Of a stretch of 64,000 bases of DNA, positions 10,449 through 18,629 are shown piece after piece. The stretch's first letter is position 1, and the number at the start of each line of letters is the position of its first letter. This stretch comes from Thalassobaculum fulvum (GTDB lineage Bacteria; Pseudomonadota; Alphaproteobacteria; Thalassobaculales; Thalassobaculaceae). A model generated the notes under the pieces. It searched no databases. It saw only the letters and a list, made by a program, of their open reading frames with translations, and had not been told where the DNA came from. The position numbers and the translations under genes were made by a program. The DNA lies in contig NZ_BMZS01000003.1 in NCBI RefSeq assembly GCF_014652915.1, positions 310,001 through 374,000 on the forward strand, written 5' to 3'.

Positions 10449-10508
10449 AATTGCGAATAACTCTTATTAACAATAAAGATCGTCATCATCTGAGAGTCGT
10501 TCGCAATT
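10449..10508 (+). promoter_or_regulatory. Fur-like box, promoter and inverted repeat before the TonB-dependent receptor
   Basis: The strongly AT-rich gap holds AATTGCGAATAACT (10449-10462) running into CTTATTAAC, a Fur-like site. TTGCGA (10451-10456) and TAAAGA (10474-10479) are 17 bases apart and could be the promoter, so the box covers it, as at exbB. AATTGCGAA returns as a perfect inverted copy TTCGCAATT at 10500-10508, directly before the AGGGGG ribosome site. The outer arm may form a leader hairpin or a second operator half-site. Confidence 0.65.
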
Positions 10509-10518
10509 AGGGGGCATA

Positions 10519-12681
10519 ATGCGATCCGTTCATTCATCCGTTGCCGAGCCGTCGGGTGGCTCGGCGAGCGGGGCATCCCGCGCTGTCCGTCTGGTGGCGC
10601 TGATCTCGACCCTGACGGCGGCGCCAGCCCACGCACAGACCGTGACCGGGACATCGGCCTCGGACAGCGTGGTCCTGGAGCCAGTGACAGTGGAGGGGAC
10701 CGGTCAGCGGACCGGCGGGTCGCTCGGCCCGACCATCCCGCGCAGCAGCGGAACCGCCACCAAGACCGACACGCCGGTCACCGAGATCTCCCGGTCGATC
10801 TCGATCGAGACCCGGCAGCAGATCGTCGACAAGGGCGGGCAGCGCCTGGAGGACACCTATCTCTACTCGGCCGGTGTCCGCGGCGGCACCTACGGCTACG
10901 ACCTGCGCGGGAACTGGGCCTCGATCCGGGGCTTCGACATCCCGGCGGAGTATCTGGACGGGCTGCAGTTCGACAACTCGCTCTACTACAACAACACCCT
11001 GCCCGAGGTGCCGCTGCTCGAGCGGGTCGAGATCATCAAGGGGCCGGCCGGATCGCTGTACGGCAACAGCACGGTCGGCGGCCTCCTGAATGCGGTCAGC
11101 AAGCGGCCCGAGGCCGAGACCTCGCGCCGGATCACCGCCGAGTACGGCACCCATGAGCGCAAGCAGACGACCCTCGACGTTACCGGGCGGATCGACGAGC
11201 AGGGCAAGGTGCTGGGCCGGTTCGTCGGGCTGCTGCGCGACAGCGAGACCCAGGTCGACCACGGCCGCAACGACGCGATCGCCCTGGCGCCGTCGCTGAC
11301 CTTCCGGCCGACGCCGGACACCGACATCACGGTGCTCGGCCGTTACCAGAAGCAGGACGGTACGCCCGACACCCAGTTCCTGTCGCGCTACGGCACCGTC
11401 GAGCCCGCCTACAACGGCCGGTACCTGTCGACCGGCACATTCGTTGGCGAGCCCGGATTCGACAAGCTGGAGGCGGAGTCGGCGGCGATCACGATCGATG
11501 CCGACCATCGCCTGAACGATATCTGGAGCCTCGGTGGCGCGGTGCGCTACAGCGAGAGCAACAGCCACTACAATCACGCCTGGTGGGCCTATGCCGACTA
11601 CCCGACCCGCTATGCTTCCGACGGCACCATCGACCGCACCTTCTACACCCAGTACGGCTCGACCCAGATCCTGGTCGGCGACGTCAACGCCACGGCGGAT
11701 TTCCGCACCGGGCCGGTGACCCACAAGCTGCTGTTCGGTGCCGCCTACAATGACACCACCGCCGACAACGACACCGGCTACGGTACCAGCACCGGGCGGA
11801 TCGACCCGTTCAACCCGGTCTACACGGGCATACCGTCGATCACGGTGGCCGACACGCCGGCGGTCAACTTCAAGCAGGCCGGCGTCTACGCCCAGGACCA
11901 GCTGCGGATCTACGACCGCTGGCTGGTCACGGCCGGCGCGCGCTGGGACCAGGTCGAGACCGACAATCCGAACAGCGGCATCAACGCCAGCGACAGCGAC
12001 ATCACCGTCAACCTCGGCCTGATGTACAAGTTCGACAATGGGATCTCGCCCTACGTCAGCTACAACGAGTCGTTCCGCCAGGAGAACTTCGGGACCGACG
12101 TCAACGGCGCCAGCTTCGACCCGACCCGCGGCGTGCAGTACGAGGTCGGCGTCAAGTACGAGATCCCCGGCGTGCCGTCGCTGATCACCGCGTCGGTGTT
12201 CGAGATCACCAAGTCCAACATTCTGGTCACCGACCCGGACAACCCGACCTACAAGGTGCAGTCCGGCGAGGCGACGTCGCGCGGCTTCGAGCTCGAGGGT
12301 CAGGTCAAGCTCGGCGAGTTCGAGGTCGAGGCGAACTACGCCTTCCTGAAGACCGAGGGCGACGACGGCGAGCCGCTGTACGGGATACCGGACCATGCGG
12401 CGTCGACCTGGGTGACCTGGCGGCCGGGCGGGACGTGGGAGGGGTTCAAGGCCGGCGCCGGCGTCCGCTATGTCGGGTCGAGCCACGGCTACTCGGGAGC
12501 CGACGGGGCCGATTCCTACACCCTCGGCGACGCCATGATCGGCTACGAGTTCGACACCTGGGACCTGACCCTGAACGTCCGGAACCTGACCGACGAGACC
12601 TACGTGACCTCGGCCGACAGCACCACCGGCTACTACGGCGAGCGCCGCACCATCGTGCTGCGGCTCGGCGTGAACTTCTAG
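10519..12681 (+). CDS. TonB-dependent siderophore receptor
   Basis: A 720-residue outer-membrane receptor of the FpvA/FhuA-like siderophore class. A signal peptide (about residues 20-40) ends PAHA-QT. Next come a TonB box-like stretch near VVLEPVTVEG and a plug domain with LRGNWASIRGFDIPAEYLDG and VEIIKGPAGSLYGNSTVGGLLN. A beta-barrel follows and ends with Phe (ERRTIVLRLGVNF), as expected for BamA recognition. No N-terminal signalling (STN) domain is present, so it is not an obvious FecA/FpvA-type transducer. Upstream lies a Fur-like box and downstream a strong hairpin. The ligand cannot be read from sequence; uptake of a ferric siderophore is the likeliest role given exb/tonB and PepSY neighbours. 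Confidence 0.93.
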   Translation: MRSVHSSVAEPSGGSASGASRAVRLVALISTLTAAPAHAQTVTGTSASDSVVLEPVTVEGTGQRTGGSLGPTIPRSSGTATKTDTPVTEISRSISIETRQQIVDKGGQRLEDTYLYSAGVRGGTYGYDLRGNWASIRGFDIPAEYLDGLQFDNSLYYNNTLPEVPLLERVEIIKGPAGSLYGNSTVGGLLNAVSKRPEAETSRRITAEYGTHERKQTTLDVTGRIDEQGKVLGRFVGLLRDSETQVDHGRNDAIALAPSLTFRPTPDTDITVLGRYQKQDGTPDTQFLSRYGTVEPAYNGRYLSTGTFVGEPGFDKLEAESAAITIDADHRLNDIWSLGGAVRYSESNSHYNHAWWAYADYPTRYASDGTIDRTFYTQYGSTQILVGDVNATADFRTGPVTHKLLFGAAYNDTTADNDTGYGTSTGRIDPFNPVYTGIPSITVADTPAVNFKQAGVYAQDQLRIYDRWLVTAGARWDQVETDNPNSGINASDSDITVNLGLMYKFDNGISPYVSYNESFRQENFGTDVNGASFDPTRGVQYEVGVKYEIPGVPSLITASVFEITKSNILVTDPDNPTYKVQSGEATSRGFELEGQVKLGEFEVEANYAFLKTEGDDGEPLYGIPDHAASTWVTWRPGGTWEGFKAGAGVRYVGSSHGYSGADGADSYTLGDAMIGYEFDTWDLTLNVRNLTDETYVTSADSTTGYYGERRTIVLRLGVNF

Positions 12682-12690
12682 ATCCGAAGC

Positions 12691-12719
12691 GCCCCTGGCC
12701 GGTTCTCCCGGCCAGGGGC
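12691..12719. terminator. Strong hairpin between convergent genes
   Basis: GCCCCTGGCCGG and CCGGCCAGGGGC form a perfect 12-bp stem around a TTCTC loop, ten bases after the receptor stop and before the end of the opposing small membrane gene. There is no clear T-run on either side, so it may act as a bidirectional terminator or an RNA 3'-end stabiliser. Confidence 0.75.
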
Positions 12720-12732
12720 TGGAACGACGGGG

Positions 12733-13200
12733 TCAGGCGGCGTCCACCTCGTGGGTGCAGTGAGCCGCTGCCGGGGTGCGGCGCCGCGCGGACGCAGCGA
12801 GGTCGGCCTGGAGTTCGTCGACCCGCCGTTCGAGTTCGGCGATCCGTCCCGCTGCCTCGTCCCGGCTTCTACCCATGAGAATTCCGGCCAGTCGGTGCCG
12901 CGGCGCGGCGGTGGCCCGGGCCAGACGGACCATTGCGCGGGCTGCCCGTCGGGGCGGGCAGGCGGCGACGCCCCAGCCGCCGAGGGAGGCGGCACTGAGC
13001 CACAGGGTGAAATCGACGCCGTCGGCCGCTGTCAGCAGCAGGAAGCCGGGGCACAAGGCGGCCGTCACCGCAAGGCCGGCCCGTCGACGCTTGCGGGCGA
13101 CCGGCAAGGCAGCGGCGCGGCGTCGCTTGGGATCGGTGGCCGCCAGATGGCTGAGGGCGGCGAGGGTGGTCACGGTGGCCAAGACCGCGGCTGCGCTCAT
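12733..13200 (-). CDS. DUF3325-like small membrane protein of the PepSY operon
   Basis: A 155-residue protein with two or three hydrophobic segments (about 2-20, 43-60 and 65-80) linked by a basic stretch (DPKRRRAAALPVARKRRR), then a charged C-terminal tail with a short coiled coil (RIAELERRVDELQADL). Size, position and the FTLWLSAASLGGWGVAA segment fit the DUF3325 family, which sits beside PepSY genes in siderophore clusters of other proteobacteria. It overlaps the PepSY gene by four bases. The tail is longer than usual for the family. Function is unknown; an accessory to the reductase is inferred. Confidence 0.6.
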   Translation of the reverse strand: MSAAAVLATVTTLAALSHLAATDPKRRRAAALPVARKRRRAGLAVTAALCPGFLLLTAADGVDFTLWLSAASLGGWGVAACPPRRAARAMVRLARATAAPRHRLAGILMGRSRDEAAGRIAELERRVDELQADLAASARRRTPAAAHCTHEVDAA

Positions 13201-14780
13201 TCCGCCGGCTCCGGCAGCTGTGCGGCGGCATCGCGACGGTCGGGCGAGCGCCGCACGAGAAGGCGGAGCGTTCCGCCGGTCGCCAGGGCCAGCAGGTCGA
13301 TCGCGATCACCTCGGCGTCACCGTTGGCCAGAGCCTCGGCCCAACTGCGGCCGCCGCCGGCCATCCGCACGATCGGCAGGAGCAGGCAGCTCCACGCCAG
13401 GGTTCGCCGGAACGCGAGGGCCAGCCGGTCATTCTCGGGGACCGCCGCCCCGAGGGCGATGCCGGCGAGCGCCGCGACCGAGAATCCGACCGGGGTCCAG
13501 AAGAACGGATCGCCGGCGGTCGCCGACAGGAACGCGGCACAGGCGGAGCCGATGAGGGCGACCGGCAGGCCGTATCCGACGGTCGTGACGGCGCGGCCGA
13601 ACCGGCGCCAAGCCGGGTCGATTTCCCGGCGTCGGACCCAGAGGCGCAGACCCGACAGGATCACGAAACAGATCGTAGTTCCGAGCGCGCCCCACAGGCA
13701 TTTGGATGCCAGCCCGGCGAAGTCGCCGACATGCAGGGGCCACATCAGGTCGTTCAGGTCGCTGCCCAGAGACCGGGAAATCCCGATGCCCGGCCGGACC
13801 CCGAGGAACCGGCCATCGGCGCCGTCGAACACCGCGTGCGCGAAGCCCATGCGTCCGCCTCCCGCCGCGTGCCAGACGCTGACGCGGGCGTCGGCCCGCC
13901 CGAAACCGTGGATCGAGACGAAGACCGGCGGCCCCCCGGTCGCCTCGGTCGACCGGGTCAGAATGGAATCGAGATCGGCGGCGACGGCCGGGCGATCGTC
14001 CGCAGGGGCCGCCGGCTCGTACAGCGTTTCCATCATCGCCTCGCGATCACCGCCGAACGCGACCTGCGCCAGGATCGGCAGGCTCACGGTGGAGGCGAAG
14101 CTGAAGAACGATCCGGTGAACGCCAGCACGACGGCGAACGGCAGGCTCCAGCTCGACGCCAGCAGGTGCCGGTCACGGGCCGAGACCAGGCGCGCCCTCG
14201 ACCGCTCGGCCACGAACAGGTCGCGGATCAGGTGCCGGTGCATCAACAGCCCGGACAGGGCGGTCGCCATCAGCAGCAGGGCCAGGATCCCGGTCGCGAG
14301 GAGACCCCAGGGGTCGGGCAGGTGCAGGCGAACGTGAAGCTCGACCAGGAAATGGCGCAGCGCGCTGGTCTCCCAGGTGTCGGGCCGCTCCCAGATGAAG
14401 CCTTCGTGCCGGTCCAGGACGACGGCGCTCACCGGGTCGATCCGGAACAGCGTGCCGAAGTCCGCGTTCTCCCCGGTCTCCGGCTTGGGGACATGGGAAT
14501 GGAAGAACGCGACCAGCTCGCCGGCCTCGTTTTCCCAGATCGAGGTTTCCGCCAGGTAGAACCGCGGCAGCTTGGTCGCCAGATCCCGGACGATGGCGTC
14601 GATCGGATGATCGATACCCCGTGACGACGAAGCGCCGGCGGACCACTTGGCTATCTCCTGCCCGAACACCGCAACGGTGCCGGTCGCGACAACGACGTAC
14701 AGCAGCAGACCGAGGACCACACCGCCCCAGCCGTGCACCGCGGTCAGTCGCTTCGTCTGGTTCTGCGACAGCTGCATCAT
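13197..14780 (-). CDS. PepSY-associated TM protein, probable ferrisiderophore reductase
   Basis: A 527-residue inner-membrane protein of the PepSY-TM family (PiuB/FpvG/FoxB-like). It begins with RLTAVHGWGGVVLGLLLYVVVATGTVAVF, has a periplasmic region, then paired His motifs next to membrane helices: LVELHVRLHLPDPWG, GLLMHRHLIRD and LMWPLHVGDF. These could ligate heme. In Pseudomonas, FpvG and FoxB of this family reduce iron from siderophores in the periplasm or at the inner membrane. It is the middle gene of a three-gene operon facing the TonB-dependent receptor. ATG overlaps the upstream stop as ATGA; the following codon is also ATG, so the start may be three bases later. Confidence 0.85.
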   Translation of the reverse strand: MMQLSQNQTKRLTAVHGWGGVVLGLLLYVVVATGTVAVFGQEIAKWSAGASSSRGIDHPIDAIVRDLATKLPRFYLAETSIWENEAGELVAFFHSHVPKPETGENADFGTLFRIDPVSAVVLDRHEGFIWERPDTWETSALRHFLVELHVRLHLPDPWGLLATGILALLLMATALSGLLMHRHLIRDLFVAERSRARLVSARDRHLLASSWSLPFAVVLAFTGSFFSFASTVSLPILAQVAFGGDREAMMETLYEPAAPADDRPAVAADLDSILTRSTEATGGPPVFVSIHGFGRADARVSVWHAAGGGRMGFAHAVFDGADGRFLGVRPGIGISRSLGSDLNDLMWPLHVGDFAGLASKCLWGALGTTICFVILSGLRLWVRRREIDPAWRRFGRAVTTVGYGLPVALIGSACAAFLSATAGDPFFWTPVGFSVAALAGIALGAAVPENDRLALAFRRTLAWSCLLLPIVRMAGGGRSWAEALANGDAEVIAIDLLALATGGTLRLLVRRSPDRRDAAAQLPEPAE

Positions 14781-15136
14781 CGGACGCTTCCGGTGAAAGC
14801 ACCGCCGGCGGCGAGGATCGTGACCAGGCCGTTCGCGACCACAGCGCCGGCAATGAGTGCCACGCCCCGCGGCAGGTTCGGCTCCACAACCGCGTAGAGG
14901 AAGGCAACAGTCCAGATCAGCGGGGCGAGGACAAGGGGATAGACGATGTTGTCGACGCCGGCGGCGCCGCGCGGCAGCCAGGCCGGCATGGCCGCCATGG
15001 TCAGGATCGCCGCGGTTGTGGCGCCCGGGCCCGCCAGGATCCAACGGATGACCTGTGGGCGCTTCCGGATCGCCGACGCGAGAGCGGCGTACGGCTGACC
15101 GGTGTTTCGGCGGTGCGTGACGGTTGGCGTAGGCAT
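14777..15136 (-). CDS. DUF3649-like small membrane protein
   Basis: A 119-residue protein with three or four membrane segments (LAGPGATTAAILTMAAMPAWL, IVYPLVLAPLIWTVAFLYAV and a C-terminal GVALIAGAVVANGLVTIL). Size and placement directly before a PepSY gene match DUF3649 proteins of siderophore operons; the pattern around PLVLAPLIWTVAFLYA supports it. The ATG at 15136 follows a GGAGCC site. An in-frame ATG at 15202 was rejected because it lies inside the Fur-like box and promoter. It is the first gene of the operon. Exact role is unknown. Confidence 0.65.
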   Translation of the reverse strand: MPTPTVTHRRNTGQPYAALASAIRKRPQVIRWILAGPGATTAAILTMAAMPAWLPRGAAGVDNIVYPLVLAPLIWTVAFLYAVVEPNLPRGVALIAGAVVANGLVTILAAGGAFTGSVR

Positions 15137-15162
15137 GTCTGGCTCCGGCTCGGTCCGCACCG

Positions 15163-15205
15163 ACCGTATGTTCGACGTTCTGCAAATGCAAGTTATTCGC
15201 AATTA
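15163..15205 (-). promoter_or_regulatory. Fur-like box and promoter of the PepSY operon
   Basis: Read on the minus strand, AATTGCGAATAACT (15204-15191) is identical over 14 bases to the box before the TonB-dependent receptor and runs on into TTGCATTTGCA. TTGCAT (15191-15186) and TACGGT (15168-15163), 17 bases apart, could be -35 and -10. The shared motif ties the two converging units into one regulon. Confidence 0.65.
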
Positions 15206-15305
15206 TGTACCGCGAGGCGGCGACCGTATTGACGCTGGGGCATCGTTGACAGGGACCGGGGCGAGCCCGCATATCCGGCGCAACGCGACGACGGCGGAGG
15301 CGACC

Positions 15306-16448
15306 ATGGATTTCGCGCTCAGCGAGGAGCAGCAGGCGATCCGGGACATGGCGCGGGCGTTCGCCCAGGAGAAGCTGGCCCCGCATGCCGCGGCCTGGGA
15401 CGAGGACGAGATCTTCCCGGTCGAGGTGCTCAGGGAGGCGGCGGCGCTCGGCCTCGCCGGCATCTACGTGCGCGACGACGTCGGCGGCTCGGGCCTCGGG
15501 CGGCTGGACGCCGCCCTGATCTTCGAGGAGCTGTCGGCCGGCTGCGTGTCGACCGCGGCGTTCCTGTCGATCCACAACATGGTGTCGTGGATGGTCGACC
15601 GGTTCGCCGCCGAGGAGGTGCGCCAGCGCTACCTGCCGGCTCTCACGTCGATGGAGTCGATCGCCAGCTACTGCCTGACCGAGCCCGGCTCCGGCTCGGA
15701 TGCGGCGGCGCTCAAGACCCGGGCCGAGAAAGTCGGCAACTCGCACTACGTCCTGAACGGCGGCAAGGCGTTCATTTCCGGCAGCGGCACCAGCGACGTG
15801 TACGCGGTGATGTGCCGGACCGGCGGTGATGGCCCGAAGGGGGTGTCCTGCATCCTGGTCGACAAGGACACGCCGGGCCTCAGCTTCGGCAAGAAGGAGC
15901 GCAAGCTCGGCTGGAACAGCCAGCCGACGGCCATGGTGATGTTCGAGGACTGCAAGGTGCCGGCCGAGAACCTGGTCGGCGGCGAGGGCGAGGGCTTCAG
16001 GATCGCCATGGCCGGCCTCGACGGCGGCCGCATCAACATCGCGGCCTGCTCGCTCGGCGGCGCCCGGGCGGCGCTCGAGCAGGCGCTCGGCTACGTCAAG
16101 GACCGCAAGCAGTTCGGCAAGCCGATCGCCGACTTCCAGGCCACCCAGTTCCGGCTGGCCGACATGGCGACCGAGCTGGACGCCGCCCGCCTGATGGTCC
16201 ACCGCGCCGCCGCCAGCCTGGACTCCAAGTCGCCCGACGCCACCCAGCATGCGGCCATGGCCAAGCGGTTCGCCACCGATGCCGGGTTCAAGGTCGTCGA
16301 CGAGGCACTGCAGCTGCACGGCGGCTACGGCTACCTCAAGGACTTCCCGGTCGAGCGGTTGCTGCGCGACCTCCGGGTGCACCGCATCCTCGAGGGCACC
16401 AACGAGATCATGCGGGTGATCATCGCCCGCAAGCTGCTGGCCGACTGA
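15306..16448 (+). CDS. Isobutyryl-CoA dehydrogenase-type acyl-CoA dehydrogenase
   Basis: A 380-residue FAD-dependent acyl-CoA dehydrogenase. It shows MDFALSEEQQAIRDMAR at the start, the CLTEPGSGSDAAALKTRA flavin/substrate segment, DRKQFGKPIADFQATQF, and LEGTNEIMR with the canonical catalytic Glu (about 363). It stands at the head of a valine-catabolism set with a 3-hydroxyisobutyryl-CoA hydrolase and a 3-hydroxyisobutyrate dehydrogenase. Conversion of isobutyryl-CoA to methacrylyl-CoA is therefore the best assignment; sequence alone would also permit other short branched acyl-CoAs. The ATG at 15306 fits the family N-terminus; upstream in-frame sequence overlaps the divergent iron promoter. 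Confidence 0.88.
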   Translation: MDFALSEEQQAIRDMARAFAQEKLAPHAAAWDEDEIFPVEVLREAAALGLAGIYVRDDVGGSGLGRLDAALIFEELSAGCVSTAAFLSIHNMVSWMVDRFAAEEVRQRYLPALTSMESIASYCLTEPGSGSDAAALKTRAEKVGNSHYVLNGGKAFISGSGTSDVYAVMCRTGGDGPKGVSCILVDKDTPGLSFGKKERKLGWNSQPTAMVMFEDCKVPAENLVGGEGEGFRIAMAGLDGGRINIAACSLGGARAALEQALGYVKDRKQFGKPIADFQATQFRLADMATELDAARLMVHRAAASLDSKSPDATQHAAMAKRFATDAGFKVVDEALQLHGGYGYLKDFPVERLLRDLRVHRILEGTNEIMRVIIARKLLAD

Positions 16449-16482
16449 GGCCGGCCCAACCCCGACGAGTCTGGAGACGCCG

Positions 16483-17568
16483 GTGTCCGACGAGATCCGC
16501 TTCACCGTGGAGGGTGGCCTCGCCACCATCGAGCTCACCCGCCCGAAGGCGCTGAACGCGCTGACCCTGGGCATGATCCGGGAAATGCATCCCCGGCTGG
16601 AAGCCTGGGAGGACGACGACAAGGTCAAGGCGGTCGTGATCAAGGGCGAGGGCGACAAGGCGTTCTGCGCCGGCGGCGACGTCCGGGCGGTGTACCGTTC
16701 GATCGTCGACGACCTCGGCGGCAAGGGACCGTCCGAGCTGTCGAAGACCTTCTTCCTGGAGGAGTACCGGCTCAACCACGCGATCCACGCGTTCTCCAAG
16801 CCGTACGTGGCGCTGCTGGACGGCGTGACCATGGGCGGCGGCGTCGGTCTGTCGGTGCACGGCTCGCACCGGATCGCCACCGAGCGCCTGATGTTCGCCA
16901 TGCCGGAGACCGGCATCGGCCTGTTCCCGGACGTCGGCGGCGGCTGGTTCCTGCCGCGCCTGCCGGGCGAGACCGGGACCTACCTGGCGCTGACCGGTGC
17001 CCGGCTGGATGCGGCCGGCGCGGTCGCGCTGGGGATCGCCACGCACTACGTGCCGAGCACCCGGATGGAGGGCCTGGAGGCGGCGCTCGCCACCACCATT
17101 GCCGGGGCGAACGACGGGCGGGCGGCGATCAACGACGTGCTGGAACGGTTCGCCGAGACGCCCGGCGAGGATCCGGTCGCCCCGCACCGCGCGACGATCG
17201 ATCGCTGCTTCTCGGCCGGGTCGGTCGAGGCGATCCTGGACGCGCTCGACCGCGAGGCGGCGGACGGCTCGGCCTTCGCCGCCGAGACGGCTGCGACCTT
17301 GCGTCACAAGTGCCCGACCAGCCTCAAGATCAGCCTCGAGCAGCTGCGGCGCGGCCGCTCGATGTCCAGTCTCGCGGACGTGCTGACCATGGAGTACCGG
17401 CTGTCGCAGCACTGCATGGCCGGTACCGAGTTCTTCGAGGGGATCCGGGCGGTCCTGGTCGACAAGGACCATGCGCCGAAATGGCGGCCGGCGACTTTGG
17501 CCGAGGTCGACGGCGACCTGGTCGCCAGGCACTTCGAGCCGGTCGCCGGGCGCGAGTTCGCGCTCTGA
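16483..17568 (+). CDS. 3-hydroxyisobutyryl-CoA hydrolase
   Basis: Crotonase-superfamily enzyme that frees 3-hydroxyisobutyrate from its CoA ester in valine breakdown. The 361-residue protein shows LTRPKALNALTLGMI, KAFCAGGDVRAVY (oxyanion hole), DGVTMGGGVGLSVHG and MPETGIGLFPDVGGGWFLPR, the last being diagnostic of HIBCH rather than enoyl-CoA hydratases. The C-terminal half (CPTSLKISLEQLRRG, GIRAVLVDKDHAPKW) is also HIBCH-like. It starts with GTG behind a GGAGA site, 34 bases after the acyl-CoA dehydrogenase. The hydratase that should act between these two steps is not in the window. Confidence 0.92.
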   Translation: MSDEIRFTVEGGLATIELTRPKALNALTLGMIREMHPRLEAWEDDDKVKAVVIKGEGDKAFCAGGDVRAVYRSIVDDLGGKGPSELSKTFFLEEYRLNHAIHAFSKPYVALLDGVTMGGGVGLSVHGSHRIATERLMFAMPETGIGLFPDVGGGWFLPRLPGETGTYLALTGARLDAAGAVALGIATHYVPSTRMEGLEAALATTIAGANDGRAAINDVLERFAETPGEDPVAPHRATIDRCFSAGSVEAILDALDREAADGSAFAAETAATLRHKCPTSLKISLEQLRRGRSMSSLADVLTMEYRLSQHCMAGTEFFEGIRAVLVDKDHAPKWRPATLAEVDGDLVARHFEPVAGREFAL

Positions 17569-17649
17569 GAGCGGCTTGACCGGAGCCGCCGCGACCCCGA
17601 GCATCGCAGTCAACCGACACAAGAGATCCGGATCGAGGGAGAGACCACC

Positions 17650-18531
17650 ATGGCGACCATCGGCTTCATCGGCCTCGGCAACATGGGCCTGCCCATGGCA
17701 CGGAACCTGGTCAAGGCCGGCCACCGCGTCCAGGGTTTCGACATGGCCGACGCCCAGGTGCAGGCGCTGGTCGCCGACGGCGGCGTCGAGGCCGACACCG
17801 CGGCCGGCGCGGTGGACGGAGCGGAGGTGGTGATCACCATGCTGCCGGCCGGCGAGCATGTCCGGACGGTGTACGGCGAGTCGGTGATCGGGCGGGTGCC
17901 GGCAGGGACCCTGCTGATCGACTGCTCGACGATCGACGTCGAGAGCGCGCGGGCGGTCGCCGCGGATGCCGTCGCCGCCGGCCTCGAGATGGTGGACGCC
18001 CCGGTTTCCGGCGGGATCGCCGGTGCGGCGGCCGGAACCCTGACGTTCATGGTGGGCGGGCCGGACGCGTCGTTCGCCCGGGCCGAGCCGTTTCTGCAGG
18101 TGATGGGCAAGACCATCGTCCATGCCGGCGGCGCCGGCAACGGACAGGCCGCCAAGATCTGCAACAACATGATCCTCGGGATCTCGATGATCGCGGTGAG
18201 CGAGGCGTTCACCATGGCCGAGAAGCTCGGCTTGGACACCGCCCGGCTGTTCGCGATCTCGTCGAAGGCGTCGGGGCAGTGCTGGGCGATGACGAACTAC
18301 TGTCCGGTACCCGGGCTGGTAGAGGCCGCCCCGTCGAATCGCAATTTCACGCCGGGGTTCACGGCCTCGATGATGCTGAAGGACCTGACCCTGGCGGAGG
18401 ATGCCTCCGAGGCCGTGCACGCGGCGACGCCGCTCGGTCGCGAAGCCGCGCGACTCTACAGGGACTATGTGGAAAGCGGCCACGGCGCGGTCGACTTTTC
18501 CGGCATCATTCAGATGCTCAGGGAGGCGTGA
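17650..18531 (+). CDS. mmsB: 3-hydroxyisobutyrate dehydrogenase
   Basis: NAD-dependent oxidation of 3-hydroxyisobutyrate to methylmalonate semialdehyde. The 293-residue protein has the N-terminal Rossmann motif IGFIGLGNMGLPMARNL, the substrate motif DAPVSGGIAGAAAGTLTFMVGG, and GAGNGQAAKICNNM with the catalytic Lys (about 169). The C-terminal segment FSGIIQMLRE is usual for MmsB. A GGGAGAG site precedes the ATG. It is the third enzyme of the valine set; the following step (mmsA) is not in this window. Confidence 0.94.
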   Translation: MATIGFIGLGNMGLPMARNLVKAGHRVQGFDMADAQVQALVADGGVEADTAAGAVDGAEVVITMLPAGEHVRTVYGESVIGRVPAGTLLIDCSTIDVESARAVAADAVAAGLEMVDAPVSGGIAGAAAGTLTFMVGGPDASFARAEPFLQVMGKTIVHAGGAGNGQAAKICNNMILGISMIAVSEAFTMAEKLGLDTARLFAISSKASGQCWAMTNYCPVPGLVEAAPSNRNFTPGFTASMMLKDLTLAEDASEAVHAATPLGREAARLYRDYVESGHGAVDFSGIIQMLREA

Positions 18532-18555
18532 CTCTTCGGCGGAAGTCGAAACTCA

Positions 18556-18584
18556 TTGATCAAAAGGGGGTTATGGTCTAGATG
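18556..18584 (+). promoter_or_regulatory. Probable sigma-70 promoter for the LdtR-type regulator
   Basis: TTGATC (18556-18561) and TAGATG (18579-18584) are separated by 17 bases, in a locally AT-rich gap between mmsB and the regulator, leaving a leader of about 40 bases. Spacing and position support a housekeeping promoter; the -10 is imperfect. Confidence 0.5.
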
Positions 18585-18629
18585 GCGTTCAGGTTTCCCG
18601 TGGTTGAGAACATCGGTTAGACTGCGACC

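Noticed and set aside
15102-15305. An upstream extension of the isobutyryl-CoA dehydrogenase
   Set aside because: It would overlap the DUF3649-like gene and its Fur-like promoter; the ATG at 15306 fits the family N-terminus.
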